Shown: piece after piece, positions 1-8,192 of the stretch
Position numbering within the stretch: position 1 is the stretch's first letter
Layout: each line of letters begins with the position of its first letter
DNA from: Pseudomonas sp. GM18
GTDB taxonomy: Bacteria; Pseudomonadota; Gammaproteobacteria; Pseudomonadales; Pseudomonadaceae
DNA: 64,000 nucleotides
Assembly: GCF_000282195.1 (NCBI RefSeq)
Contig: NZ_AKJT01000028.1
Coordinates: 1 to 64,000, forward strand
Reading direction: 5' to 3'
Translations under genes and position numbers: made by a program
Notes under the pieces: model-generated
Seen by the model: the letters and a program-made list of their open reading frames with translations, nothing else
Database searches by the model: none
What the model was told of the DNA's origin: nothing

Positions 1-464
1 CCCCCGCCGATACCTGTGGCTGGAGCGACAGCCTCGGCGGCGTGCTCTGCGCTGAAGAAGTCGCACAAAAATATGGCCAGGGCCGCTATCAGGAACTGCG
101 CAACGGCTTCTTCCGCAACGGTACCGACAATTTGCTGGTGGAACTGGGCAAGTGGGGTTTGGGCCTGTCCGATCTGCAGATGACGCTCAACCTGTTCAGC
201 CGGGTGAACGTCGATGAGGCTGGCCGTTTCCACTTCGTCGAAGGCAACTCCAAGGCCGGTGATTACATCGAGTTATACGCGCCGATGGACACCCTGGTGG
301 TGCTCACCGCGCTGCAACACCCGATGGATCCGTCGCCGGCATACGCACCGAAACCGCTGAAGCTGAGCTGGATGAACGCCGACGCCAGCGTCGCCGAACA
401 TTGCCGCACCTCACGCCCGGAAAACGAGCGCGGTTTCATCAACACCGACCGTCTGTTTGCCTGA
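1..464 (+). CDS. DUF1989 protein, urea-carboxylase-associated protein 1 (UAAP1), 5' truncated
   Basis: The reading frame is open from the window edge to a TGA at 462-464, so the start lies outside. The visible part opens with ADTCGW and continues SDSLGG, the core motif of the DUF1989 family. Proteins of this family sit beside urea carboxylases as UAAP1 and UAAP2. In guanidine-degrading bacteria the pair has been described as carboxyguanidine deiminase (CgdAB), which turns carboxyguanidine into allophanate. The next gene starts 11 nt downstream and is its paralogue, so the two probably act as a heteromer. At the position where the partner has His after the DTCG motif ([11 protein letters not shown]), this copy has Ser. 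Which subunit carries the active site is not visible here. Confidence 0.88.
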   Translation, partial: PADTCGWSDSLGGVLCAEEVAQKYGQGRYQELRNGFFRNGTDNLLVELGKWGLGLSDLQMTLNLFSRVNVDEAGRFHFVEGNSKAGDYIELYAPMDTLVVLTALQHPMDPSPAYAPKPLKLSWMNADASVAEHCRTSRPENERGFINTDRLFA

Positions 465-475
465 GGATCGCTGCC

Positions 476-1117
476 ATGTCACTCGCTATCGCTACTGTTC
501 ACAAGCAACCAGAAACAGCGGTCTACCGCGCCACCATCCCCGCCGGCGAACCCTGGCTGATGGAGGTCAAGGCCGGCCAGACCCTGCGTATCCTCGACCT
601 GGAAGGCAATCAGGCGATCGACACTCTGTTCTACAGCCTTGCCAATCCCAAGGAGCGCTATGACGTGCAGCGCACGTTGCGTCGGCAGAACAGCGTCTAC
701 CTGAGCACCGGCAGCGTGCTCTATTCCAACCTCGGCAAGCCGATGCTGACCATCGTCGAAGACACCTGCGGGCGTCACGACACCCTCGGCGGTGCCTGCG
801 CACAAGAAAGCAACACCGTGCGTTACGCGCTGGAGAAACGCTACATGCACAGCTGCCGCGACAACTACCTGCGCGCCTGCGTGCATGACGGGCGCCTGGG
901 CAAGGGCGACATCGGGCCGAACATCAATTTCTTCATGAATGTGCCGGTGACGGCCGATGGCGGGCTGACGTTTGAAGACGGGATTTCAGCGCCCGGCAAA
1001 TACGTCGACCTGCGCGCCGAGATGGACGTGATCGTGCTGATCTCCAACTGCCCGCAACTGAACAACCCGTGCAACGCCTACAACCCCACGCCTGCGGAGC
1101 TTTTGGTATGGAACTGA
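476..1117 (+). CDS. DUF1989 protein, urea-carboxylase-associated protein 2 (UAAP2)
   Basis: This 213-residue protein is the second DUF1989 subunit. Its diagnostic motif is [11 protein letters not shown] followed by ACAQESN. The ATG at 476 is preceded by GAGGA overlapping the end of the upstream gene; longer in-frame starts would overlap that gene widely, so I rejected them. It lies 11 nt after UAAP1 and 217 nt before the biotin carboxylase gene. The probable role, from family knowledge, is with UAAP1 in deiminating carboxyguanidine to allophanate in the cytoplasm. In older annotation it is only called urea amidolyase-associated. Function is by family and context only. Confidence 0.88.
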   Translation: MSLAIATVHKQPETAVYRATIPAGEPWLMEVKAGQTLRILDLEGNQAIDTLFYSLANPKERYDVQRTLRRQNSVYLSTGSVLYSNLGKPMLTIVEDTCGRHDTLGGACAQESNTVRYALEKRYMHSCRDNYLRACVHDGRLGKGDIGPNINFFMNVPVTADGGLTFEDGISAPGKYVDLRAEMDVIVLISNCPQLNNPCNAYNPTPAELLVWN

Positions 1118-1190
1118 AACTTGCGCGTTTGCGGCAGTGGTTGTTTGCCTTGTGTCAGAGCCGTTCCGGCCAGTGCATTAAGTAAGCAAC

Positions 1191-1223
1191 CCTGTAGGAG
1201 CTGCCGAAGGCTGCTCCTACAGG
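1191..1223. repeat. REP-like hairpin between UAAP2 and the carboxylase
   Basis: CCTGTAGGAGC and GCTCCTACAGG are perfect inverted arms around TGCCGAAGGCT. The same core (GTAGGAGCTGCCGAAGGCTG) appears in the REPINs near 48588 and 51301. It sits in a 217-nt gap within the operon and could attenuate transcription or stabilise mRNA; no T-run follows, so it is not a typical terminator. The rest of the gap contains two copies of GGGACGGCCCG. Confidence 0.75.
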
Positions 1224-1334
1224 GATCGAGTGAACCTCAGCCATCCGGGACGGCCCGGGTGCATCTCAAAAAACTGCGGGACGGCCCGCATCCCAGGTCG
1301 AGGCTGATGCGCTATCGCCTCCAGGGGTTATGCC

Positions 1335-4300
1335 ATGTTCGAAAAAGTCCTCATCGCCAACCGTGGCGCCATTGCCTGCCGCATCCTGCGGACCCTGCGA
1401 GAGTTGCAGGTCAAGGGCGTCGGGGTTTACTCCGAAGCCGATGCCGCCAGCCTGCATATCCTGCACGCCGATGAAGCCCACAGCCTGGGCGAAGGCGCGG
1501 CGGCCGGCACTTACCTTGCCGTGGACAAAATCCTCGCCATCGCCAAATCCACCGGCGCCACGGCGATCCATCCCGGCTATGGATTCCTCTCGGAAAACGC
1601 CGCGTTCGCCGAGGCCTGCGAAGCAGCCGATATCGCCTTCATCGGTCCCACGCCCGAGCAACTGCGCGTGTTTGGCCTCAAACACACCGCCCGCGCCCTG
1701 GCCAAACAACACGGCGTGCCGATGCTCGAAGGCACCGAGCTGCTCGACAGCCTTGACGCAGCCCTGATTGCCGGCGAACAGGTCGGCTACCCGGTGATGC
1801 TCAAAAGCACCGCCGGCGGTGGCGGCATCGGTATGCGCGTGTGCCGCAGCGCCGCCGAATTGAGCGAATCCTTCGACGCCGTCAAACGCCTCGGTCAGAA
1901 CAACTTCAGCGACGCCGGTGTGTTCATCGAGAAGTACATCCAGCGCGCCCGGCATCTGGAAGTGCAAGTGTTCGGCGACGGCCAGGGCGAGGTGATTGCC
2001 CTCGGCGTGCGCGACTGCTCGGTGCAACGGCGTAACCAGAAAGTCCTCGAAGAAACCCCTGCCCCCAACCTGCCCGACGGTATGGCCGAAGCGCTCTGCC
2101 TTGCTGCAATCAAACTCGCCAAGGCAGTGAACTACCGCAGCGCCGGAACCGTGGAATTCGTCTTCGACAGCGACGCCCAGCGTTTCTATTTTCTTGAAGT
2201 GAACACCCGTCTGCAGGTGGAGCACGGTGTCACCGAGCAAGTGTGGGGCGTGGATCTGGTGCGCTGGATGGTGGAACTGGCGGCCGGAGATTTACCGCCA
2301 TTGAACGCATTGAGCCAAGGCTTGAAAGCCGACGGCCACGCAATCCAGGCAAGGCTCTACGCCGAAGATCCGGGGCGCGATTTTCAACCGAGTCCCGGCC
2401 TGCTGACGGCAGTAAGTTTCCCCATTGCCGATGGCAAACACCTGCGCATCGACACGTGGGTCGAGGCCGGTTGCGAGATTCCGCCGTACTTCGACCCGAT
2501 GATTGCCAAGGTCATCCGCTGGGCGCCGAATCGCGAAGAAGCCCGCGCTGAGCTGCTTCAGACTCTAGGTGACAGCCTGCTGTACGGGGTGGAAACCAAC
2601 CGCGATTACCTGCGGCAGATTCTGCTCGATGTGCCCTTTACCAGCGGCCAGCCGTGGACTCGTTGCCTGGAAGGTCTGGTCTATCGGGCCAACACCTTTG
2701 AGGTGATCAGCGCCGGCACCCAGACCAGCGTTCAGGATTATCCGGGGCGTCTCGGTTACTGGGCAGTCGGCGTGCCGCCGTCGGGGCCGATGGACAACCG
2801 AGCGTTGCGTTTGGGCAACCTTTTGCTGGGTAACGACGAGGGTGCTGCGGCGCTGGAAATCACCATGAGCGGGCCGATGTTGCGCTTCAATTGTGATGCG
2901 GTTGTGGCGGTGACCGGTGCGCAGATTCCATTGACGCTGAACGGTGAAGCGGCGCCGATGAACACCGCGCTGCGGGTTCCGGCCGGTGCCACATTGCATC
3001 TCGGCACGATCGCCGGTGCAGGCGCTCGCAGCTATCTGTGCCTGCGCGGTGGCCTGCAAGTACCGGATTATCTGGGCAGCAAAAGTACCTTCACCCTCGG
3101 TCAATTCGGTGGCCATGGCGGTCGTGCGTTGCGTGCCGGGGACGTGTTGCATGTGCCAGCCTTGATCGACCGTAGCGCGGGCATTCAATTGCCTGAAGAA
3201 CAGGTCACCGAGTTACCGGCCGTGCGGCAAATCCGGGTGATCTACGGCCCGCATGGCGCGCCGGAATACTTCACCGAACACTACATCGGCACCTTCTTCG
3301 CCACCCAATGGGAAGTGCATTTCAACTCCAGCCGCACCGGTGTGCGGCTGATCGGGCCCAAGCCAGAATGGGTGCGGGCCGATGGGGGTGAAGCCGGGTT
3401 GCATCCGTCGAACATTCACGACAATCCGTATGCCATTGGCGCGGTGGATTTCACCGGTGATATGCCGGTGATCCTCGGTCCCGATGGCCCGAGCCTTGGT
3501 GGGTTTGTCTGCCCGGTGACGGTGATCGAAGCGGATCTTTGGCAGATCGGGCAACTGAAGGCTGGGGACAAGGTGCAGTTTTTGCCGGTCGATCTCAAGA
3601 CCGCCCGTAACCTCGCCCTGAAATGGGATTCCTGTGGGAGCTGGCTTGTCTGCGATAAGGCCCGATCAGACACCGCATCAACTTCATCGCAGGCAAGCCA
3701 GCTCCCACAGGGGATTGTGTCGCCTGTGGTGTTGGATATCGGTCAGGGAGATACACGGTTGGTCGCCCGGTTGTCAGGGGATACTCACCTGTTACTGGAA
3801 ATCGGCGCACCGGAGCTGGACCTGGTCCTGCGCTTCCGCGCCCACGCGCTGATGCAGGCATTGGAAGGCAAACACCTGCACGGCGTGATCGACCTGACGC
3901 CAGGCATCCGCTCGCTGCAGGTGCATTACCAACCGGAGCAACTGCCGCTCGCCGATCTGCTGGGCATCGTCGCCGGTGAGTGGGACGCCGTGTGCGCCGC
4001 CAAAGACTTGCAGGTTCCCTCACGCATCGTGCACCTGCCGCTGTCCTGGGATGACCCGGCCTGCCAGTTGGCCATCGAAAAATACATGACCACCGTGCGC
4101 AAGGACGCCCCATGGTGCCCGAGCAACCTGGAGTTCATCCGGCGCATCAATGACCTGCCGAACCTCGACGAAGTGCAGCGCACGGTATTCGACGCCAGCT
4201 ATCTGGTGATGGGGCTGGGCGATGTCTACCTCGGCGCACCGGTCGCCACCCCGCTCGACCCACGGCATCGTCTGGTCACCACCAAATACAACCCGGCCCG

Positions 4301-4967
4301 CACCTGGACCGCCGAAAACTCGGTGGGCATCGGTGGCGCCTATATGTGCGTGTACGGCATGGAAGGCCCCGGTGGTTATCAGTTCGTCGGCCGCACCCTG
4401 CAGATGTGGAATCGCTACCGCGAGGTCGCCGCGTTCGATGGCAAACCGTGGCTGCTGCGGTTCTTCGATCAGATCAGCTTCTACCCGGTAAGCGCCGATG
4501 AACTGCTGCGCATTCGACGGGACTTCCCGCTCGGGCGCTTCGCTCTGAACATCGAGCACAGTCAGTTGAACCTGGCGGATTACCAGGCGTTTCTGGCTAA
4601 GGAGGCCAACAGCATTGCCGCGTTTCGGGATCAGCAAAAAGGTGCGTTCAACGCCGAGCGCGAGCGCTGGATCGCCAGCGGTCAGGCGCATTTCGACAGT
4701 GAAGAGCCGGCGCCGCAAGTGACCGAAGAGGCGCTGTTGGCCGACGGTCAGCAGAGCATCGACAGCCACATCGCCGGCAACCTCTGGCAGGTTCAGGTGG
4801 AGGTCGGCAGCCGAGTGATCGCGGGTGATGTGCTGGTGATTCTGGAGTCGATGAAGATGGAAATCCCACTGCTCGCGCCCATGGCCGGTGTGGTGCGCGA
4901 GATTCGTGTGCAACCCGGCTCGGCAGTGCGCGCCGGACAGCGCGTCGTGGTGCTGGAACTCGACTGA
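1335..4967 (+). CDS. uca: Biotin-dependent urea (or guanidine) carboxylase
   Basis: This 1210-residue single-chain carboxylase reads, in order, biotin carboxylase N-domain and ATP-grasp (about 1-330), biotin carboxylase C-domain (to about 445), a KipA/AHS2-like domain (about 455-755), a KipI/AHS1-like domain (about 800-1015) and a biotinyl domain at the C-terminus. The biotin-accepting Lys is in ESMKMEIP, near residue 1174. It uses ATP and bicarbonate to carboxylate urea to allophanate, or guanidine to carboxyguanidine. The DUF1989 pair upstream and allophanate hydrolase 25 nt downstream complete the route to ammonium and CO2. Residues of about 766-793 come from an in-frame REPIN palindrome (3631-3711) placed in the linker between the AHS2 and AHS1 domains, so the protein carries about 27 extra residues there. 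The frame stays open throughout. Confidence 0.95.
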   Translation: MFEKVLIANRGAIACRILRTLRELQVKGVGVYSEADAASLHILHADEAHSLGEGAAAGTYLAVDKILAIAKSTGATAIHPGYGFLSENAAFAEACEAADIAFIGPTPEQLRVFGLKHTARALAKQHGVPMLEGTELLDSLDAALIAGEQVGYPVMLKSTAGGGGIGMRVCRSAAELSESFDAVKRLGQNNFSDAGVFIEKYIQRARHLEVQVFGDGQGEVIALGVRDCSVQRRNQKVLEETPAPNLPDGMAEALCLAAIKLAKAVNYRSAGTVEFVFDSDAQRFYFLEVNTRLQVEHGVTEQVWGVDLVRWMVELAAGDLPPLNALSQGLKADGHAIQARLYAEDPGRDFQPSPGLLTAVSFPIADGKHLRIDTWVEAGCEIPPYFDPMIAKVIRWAPNREEARAELLQTLGDSLLYGVETNRDYLRQILLDVPFTSGQPWTRCLEGLVYRANTFEVISAGTQTSVQDYPGRLGYWAVGVPPSGPMDNRALRLGNLLLGNDEGAAALEITMSGPMLRFNCDAVVAVTGAQIPLTLNGEAAPMNTALRVPAGATLHLGTIAGAGARSYLCLRGGLQVPDYLGSKSTFTLGQFGGHGGRALRAGDVLHVPALIDRSAGIQLPEEQVTELPAVRQIRVIYGPHGAPEYFTEHYIGTFFATQWEVHFNSSRTGVRLIGPKPEWVRADGGEAGLHPSNIHDNPYAIGAVDFTGDMPVILGPDGPSLGGFVCPVTVIEADLWQIGQLKAGDKVQFLPVDLKTARNLALKWDSCGSWLVCDKARSDTASTSSQASQLPQGIVSPVVLDIGQGDTRLVARLSGDTHLLLEIGAPELDLVLRFRAHALMQALEGKHLHGVIDLTPGIRSLQVHYQPEQLPLADLLGIVAGEWDAVCAAKDLQVPSRIVHLPLSWDDPACQLAIEKYMTTVRKDAPWCPSNLEFIRRINDLPNLDEVQRTVFDASYLVMGLGDVYLGAPVATPLDPRHRLVTTKYNPARTWTAENSVGIGGAYMCVYGMEGPGGYQFVGRTLQMWNRYREVAAFDGKPWLLRFFDQISFYPVSADELLRIRRDFPLGRFALNIEHSQLNLADYQAFLAKEANSIAAFRDQQKGAFNAERERWIASGQAHFDSEEPAPQVTEEALLADGQQSIDSHIAGNLWQVQVEVGSRVIAGDVLVILESMKMEIPLLAPMAGVVREIRVQPGSAVRAGQRVVVLELD
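3631..3711. repeat. REPIN palindrome inside the carboxylase gene
   Basis: Arms at 3631-3656 and 3686-3711 are 26 nt each and complementary with one mismatch. The core is CTGTGGGAGCTGGCTTG, the common REP sequence of fluorescent pseudomonads. The element is 81 nt, a multiple of three, and both arms and the loop are read through without a stop. GGGATT occurs just before it and again at its right boundary. Confidence 0.9.
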
Positions 4968-4992
4968 AGCCATTTCAACAAGGATCTGAACC

Positions 4993-6771
4993 ATGAACAT
5001 CAATCTGCAACTCGACGCCCTGCGCAACGCATACCGTGACGGCCACACCACGCCCAGGCAACTGCTGCCGAGCCTGCGGGAAAAAGCCGCGGCGCTGAAC
5101 CCGGACTATCACCTGTTCATCCATTTACTCAGTGTCGAGGAACTGGAACCGTACCTCGCCGCCCTCGATGGTCGTGACCCAGGCAGCCTGCCGCTGTACG
5201 GCGTGCCGTTCGCGATCAAGGACAATATCGATCTGGCGGGCATTCCGACCACGGCGGCGTGTCCGGCGTTTGCCTACGTGCCGGAACGTTCGGCGACCAT
5301 CGTCGAGCAACTGCTGGCGCTGGGCGCGATCCCGCTGGGCAAGACCAATCTCGACCAGTTTGCCACCGGCCTCAACGGCAGCCGCTCGCCGTATGGCGCT
5401 TGCCCGAACAGCGTGTTGCCGGAATATCCGTCAGGCGGTTCCAGTGCCGGGTCTTCACTGGCGGTGGCGCTTGGCGTGGCGAGTTTTTCCCTGGGCACCG
5501 ACACCGCAGGTTCCGGGCGCGTACCGGCAGCGCTGAACAGTCTGGTCGGTTTGAAAGCCACCAAAGGGCTGATCTCCACGGCCGGGGTGGTTCCGGCCTG
5601 TCGCACGCTCGATTGCGTCACAACCTTTACGGCCACGGCCCGGGAAGCCAGTCAGTTGTTGGCACTGACCGCTCATCTCGATCCACGGGACGAATACAGC
5701 CGCAGCAACCCGCAGTGGAATGACGGCTCGGCCTTCGGCACGCCGCGCGCGTTTCGTTTCGGTGTGCCCCGTGCGCAGGACCTGGCGTTCTTCGGCTGTC
5801 CTGAAGGCCCGTTGTTGTTCGGTGATGCCATCGACCAGCTCAAAACCATGGGCGGTGAAGCGGTCGAACTGGATTTGTCGCCCTTCCTGGAAGCGGCGCG
5901 GCTGCTCTACGAAGGGCCGTGGGTGGCCGAGCGTTACAGCGTGGCCGGCGAATTGATGGAGCAAAATCCTCAAGCCGTGCTGCCGGTGATTCGTGCCGTG
6001 CTGGCCAAGGCCCCGGCGGTGACCGGCGTACAAACCTTCCGTGCCCACTACCGGCTGCAAGCCTTGAAGGCGCTGTGCGACAGAGCATTGGAGGGCCTCG
6101 ACTGCGTGCTGACGCCAACCATCGGCCGTCCGGTGACGCTGGCGGAACTGGCGGCTGAACCGGTACTGCGCAACTCGGAACTGGGCTACTACACCAACTT
6201 CATGAACCTGCTCGATTACGCTGCCGTCGCCGTGCCCAGCGGATTGATGGGCAATGGTTTGCCATGGGGCGTGACCTTGTTTGGTCGCGCGTTTACCGAT
6301 CAGTATCTGTTGAGCGTGGCGGATGCCCTGCAACGTCAGCAGGGCCTGGCCTCACCCGTACCGGCGGCCATCGCGCGCAATGACCGGGCACGGCTGGTGG
6401 TCTGCGGCGCGCATCTGGAGGGACTGGCGCTGAACTGGCAACTCAAACAGCGTGGAGCCCGGCTGGTAGAAACGACTCAGAGTTCTCCCGACTATCAACT
6501 GTATGCCCTGGCCGGTGGCCCACCGTATCGCCCCGGCATGGTCCGCGTTAAAGAGGGCGGCGTGGCCATAGCGGTGGAAGTATGGGAATTGCCGAGCAGT
6601 GAATTGGGCTCGTTCCTCACCGGGATTCCGGCACCGCTGGGGTTGGGCAAGGTGCAACTGGCGGATGGCCGTTGGGAGAGCGGTTTTATCTGCGAACCGT
6701 ATGGGTTGGAAGGAGCGCTGGATATCAGTCATTTGGGTGGTTGGCGGGCGTATTTGAAAAGCCTGGGTTGA
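4993..6771 (+). CDS. atzF: Allophanate hydrolase
   Basis: This 592-residue amidase-signature enzyme hydrolyses allophanate to two ammonium and two CO2, the last step of the operon. The Ser-cisSer-Lys triad is visible: Lys76 in PFAIKDN, the GGSSAGSS loop near residues 148-155, and the nucleophile Ser174 in GTDTAGSGR. After the amidase domain (to about 440) there is the C-terminal domain typical of full-length allophanate hydrolases (AtzF/DUR type). AAGGA stands upstream of the ATG at 4993, and the gene follows the carboxylase after 25 nt, so the two are surely cotranscribed. Length is normal for the family. Confidence 0.95.
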   Translation: MNINLQLDALRNAYRDGHTTPRQLLPSLREKAAALNPDYHLFIHLLSVEELEPYLAALDGRDPGSLPLYGVPFAIKDNIDLAGIPTTAACPAFAYVPERSATIVEQLLALGAIPLGKTNLDQFATGLNGSRSPYGACPNSVLPEYPSGGSSAGSSLAVALGVASFSLGTDTAGSGRVPAALNSLVGLKATKGLISTAGVVPACRTLDCVTTFTATAREASQLLALTAHLDPRDEYSRSNPQWNDGSAFGTPRAFRFGVPRAQDLAFFGCPEGPLLFGDAIDQLKTMGGEAVELDLSPFLEAARLLYEGPWVAERYSVAGELMEQNPQAVLPVIRAVLAKAPAVTGVQTFRAHYRLQALKALCDRALEGLDCVLTPTIGRPVTLAELAAEPVLRNSELGYYTNFMNLLDYAAVAVPSGLMGNGLPWGVTLFGRAFTDQYLLSVADALQRQQGLASPVPAAIARNDRARLVVCGAHLEGLALNWQLKQRGARLVETTQSSPDYQLYALAGGPPYRPGMVRVKEGGVAIAVEVWELPSSELGSFLTGIPAPLGLGKVQLADGRWESGFICEPYGLEGALDISHLGGWRAYLKSLG

Positions 6772-6893
6772 TCGCCTGATCACCGGCAAGACTCCTTCAG
6801 GAATGTGCGGGCGTTAGCTTGCACATGGCGGCTTGCGGGACGATCATGCGCAGCTCGGGCCAAACAAACCGGCCATTACCGAATGACCCTTTC

Positions 6894-7112
6894 ATGAATA
6901 AGCCAGACCTCTGCCCGGCCTGCGGCGCTTCCAACGACTGCAGCCTGGCCGACCCACGAACCGTCGATCGTGCCTGCTGGTGCTACGGCGTCAGCATCGA
7001 CCCGGCGGTGTTCGAAACTCTGCCGGCCGAGCTGCGCGACAAGTCCTGCCTGTGCCCGGCCTGCGCCCGGGTCGAGGCGCAGTTGCAAGCAGCCGCCTGG
7101 CCGATCACGTAA
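6894..7112 (+). CDS. Small cysteine-rich CWC-family protein
   Basis: This 72-residue protein contains CPAC near the N-terminus, ACWCYG in the middle and CLCPACARV near the end: seven or more cysteines in CxxC-like spacing, including the CWC signature that names the family. This suggests a small metal-binding (zinc) protein, function unknown. I chose the ATG at 6894 (MNKPDLCPACG) because conserved cysteines begin right after it; an in-frame start at 6819 would add a low-complexity extension. No strong ribosome binding site is visible. It precedes rsuA by 71 nt, mostly made of a 13-bp tandem repeat, and may be cotranscribed with it. Confidence 0.75.
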   Translation: MNKPDLCPACGASNDCSLADPRTVDRACWCYGVSIDPAVFETLPAELRDKSCLCPACARVEAQLQAAAWPIT

Positions 7113-7126
7113 GATGCGCGGCGCTC

Positions 7127-7178
7127 TCCCACCGAATCCTCCCACCGAATCCTCCCACCGAATCCTCCCACCGATCCC
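7127..7178. repeat. Four tandem 13-bp repeats in the rsuA leader
   Basis: The unit TCCCACCGAATCC is repeated perfectly at 7127, 7140 and 7153, with a fourth imperfect copy TCCCACCGATCCC at 7166-7178. The array ends 5 nt before the rsuA ATG and fills the place where a ribosome binding site would be; none is seen. Confidence 0.95.
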
Positions 7179-7183
7179 TGACC

Positions 7184-7876
7184 ATGCGCGTTGACCGTTT
7201 CCTCAGCAACCTGCCCCGCTTCAACCGCAAGCAGGTACGCCTGTTGCTGGTGGAAAAGCGCGTCAGGGTCGACGGAACTATCGTCAGCGACCCTCACGCC
7301 GAGGTGCTTGAGTTCAGCCGCGTGGAGGTCGACGACGAAGTGCTGCAAGTCGGCAAACCGGCCCGCTACTTCATGCTGCACAAACCCCCCGGTTGCGTCA
7401 GTGCCACCCGCGACCCGCAACACCCGACGGTGCTCGACCTGATCCATGAAGCGGACAAAAATGACCTGCACATTGCCGGTCGCCTGGACTTCAACACCAC
7501 CGGCCTGATGCTGATCACCAACGACGGCACCTGGTCGCGACGCCTGACCCAACCACAGACCAAACTGCCCAAGGTCTACTACGTCGAGACAGAGCAGGAG
7601 ATCACTGCCGACTACGCGATCACGTTCGCCAAAGGCCTGTACTTCGCCTTCGAAGACCTCACTACCCAACCTGCCGAACTGGTCGTGCTCGGGGCAAAGT
7701 CGGCGCGCCTGAGCATCGTCGAGGGCCGTTATCATCAGGTAAAACGGATGTTCGGCCACTTCGACAACAAGGTGTTGCGCCTGCACCGTGAACGCATGGG
7801 GCCGCTGCTGCTCGACGACGCGTTGAAGCCCGGCGAATACCGGCCGCTGAGCGACGAAGAGATCCGATTGATCTAA
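7184..7876 (+). CDS. rsuA: 16S rRNA pseudouridine(516) synthase
   Basis: The 230-residue product has an N-terminal S4 RNA-binding domain (MRVDRFLSNLPRFNRKQV onward) and a RsuA/RluB-type catalytic domain. The catalytic aspartate is Asp102 in GRLDFNTTGLML, the same number as in E. coli RsuA. It converts U516 of 16S rRNA to pseudouridine during small-subunit assembly. ATG 7184 is chosen because the S4 domain begins immediately; the frame is open upstream but through repeats and the preceding gene. The tandem repeat abutting the start codon leaves no clear Shine-Dalgarno sequence, so translation may be weak or depend on the repeat number. Confidence 0.92.
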   Translation: MRVDRFLSNLPRFNRKQVRLLLVEKRVRVDGTIVSDPHAEVLEFSRVEVDDEVLQVGKPARYFMLHKPPGCVSATRDPQHPTVLDLIHEADKNDLHIAGRLDFNTTGLMLITNDGTWSRRLTQPQTKLPKVYYVETEQEITADYAITFAKGLYFAFEDLTTQPAELVVLGAKSARLSIVEGRYHQVKRMFGHFDNKVLRLHRERMGPLLLDDALKPGEYRPLSDEEIRLI

Positions 7877-8192
7877 GCAGACGACCGCTCAGCAGAAGTT
7901 GTCGAACATTTTTCGAAAGATACTTGCGCGATGACGTGACCCCTGCTTGAATCAGGACGTCGGCGCGAAATGTGACCGACGAGTCACCAAAACTACTCTA
8001 AGAAACTTTTTGCCGGCAGAGAACCCTCAGGTTCCGCCTTCCCCCGGCAAACTGCCCGCTTATAACAATACCCGTCGACCGGCCTGCAATGGATCGACAT
8101 GGGCCTTCAAAAATTCCAGGCGTATGCCTACCTGTCACAAAGCTCGTGCAATCTGATTTGCGCGCATACCCGCTTGCCAGGAGTCTTATGTC
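7877..8192. other. Intergenic region between rsuA and phaG with a nested inverted repeat
   Basis: No gene is seen in these 316 nt. TTTGCCGG at 8009-8016 pairs perfectly with CCGGCAAA at 8044-8051, and inside this GAACC (8021-8025) pairs with GGTTC (8030-8034). This could be an rsuA terminator-like structure or a structured leader of phaG. Just before phaG a two-codon ORF (ATG TCA TGA, 8188-8196) overlaps the phaG start, with AGGAG at about 8179 serving either ATG. Confidence 0.55.

Noticed and set aside
1118..1334. Short open frame of 117 codons between UAAP2 and the carboxylase
   Set aside because: No ribosome binding site, contains the REP hairpin and reads Arg/Ser/Cys-rich; not protein-like.
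7127..7178. Tandem 13-bp repeats considered as CRISPR or phage attachment
   Set aside because: There are no spacers between units and no cas genes, and the repeats lie at a gene start, not at a tRNA.
6980..7183. GTG start upstream of rsuA in the same frame
   Set aside because: It would fuse 68 residues of repeat and neighbour sequence before the S4 domain; the ATG at 7184 matches RsuA numbering (Asp102).
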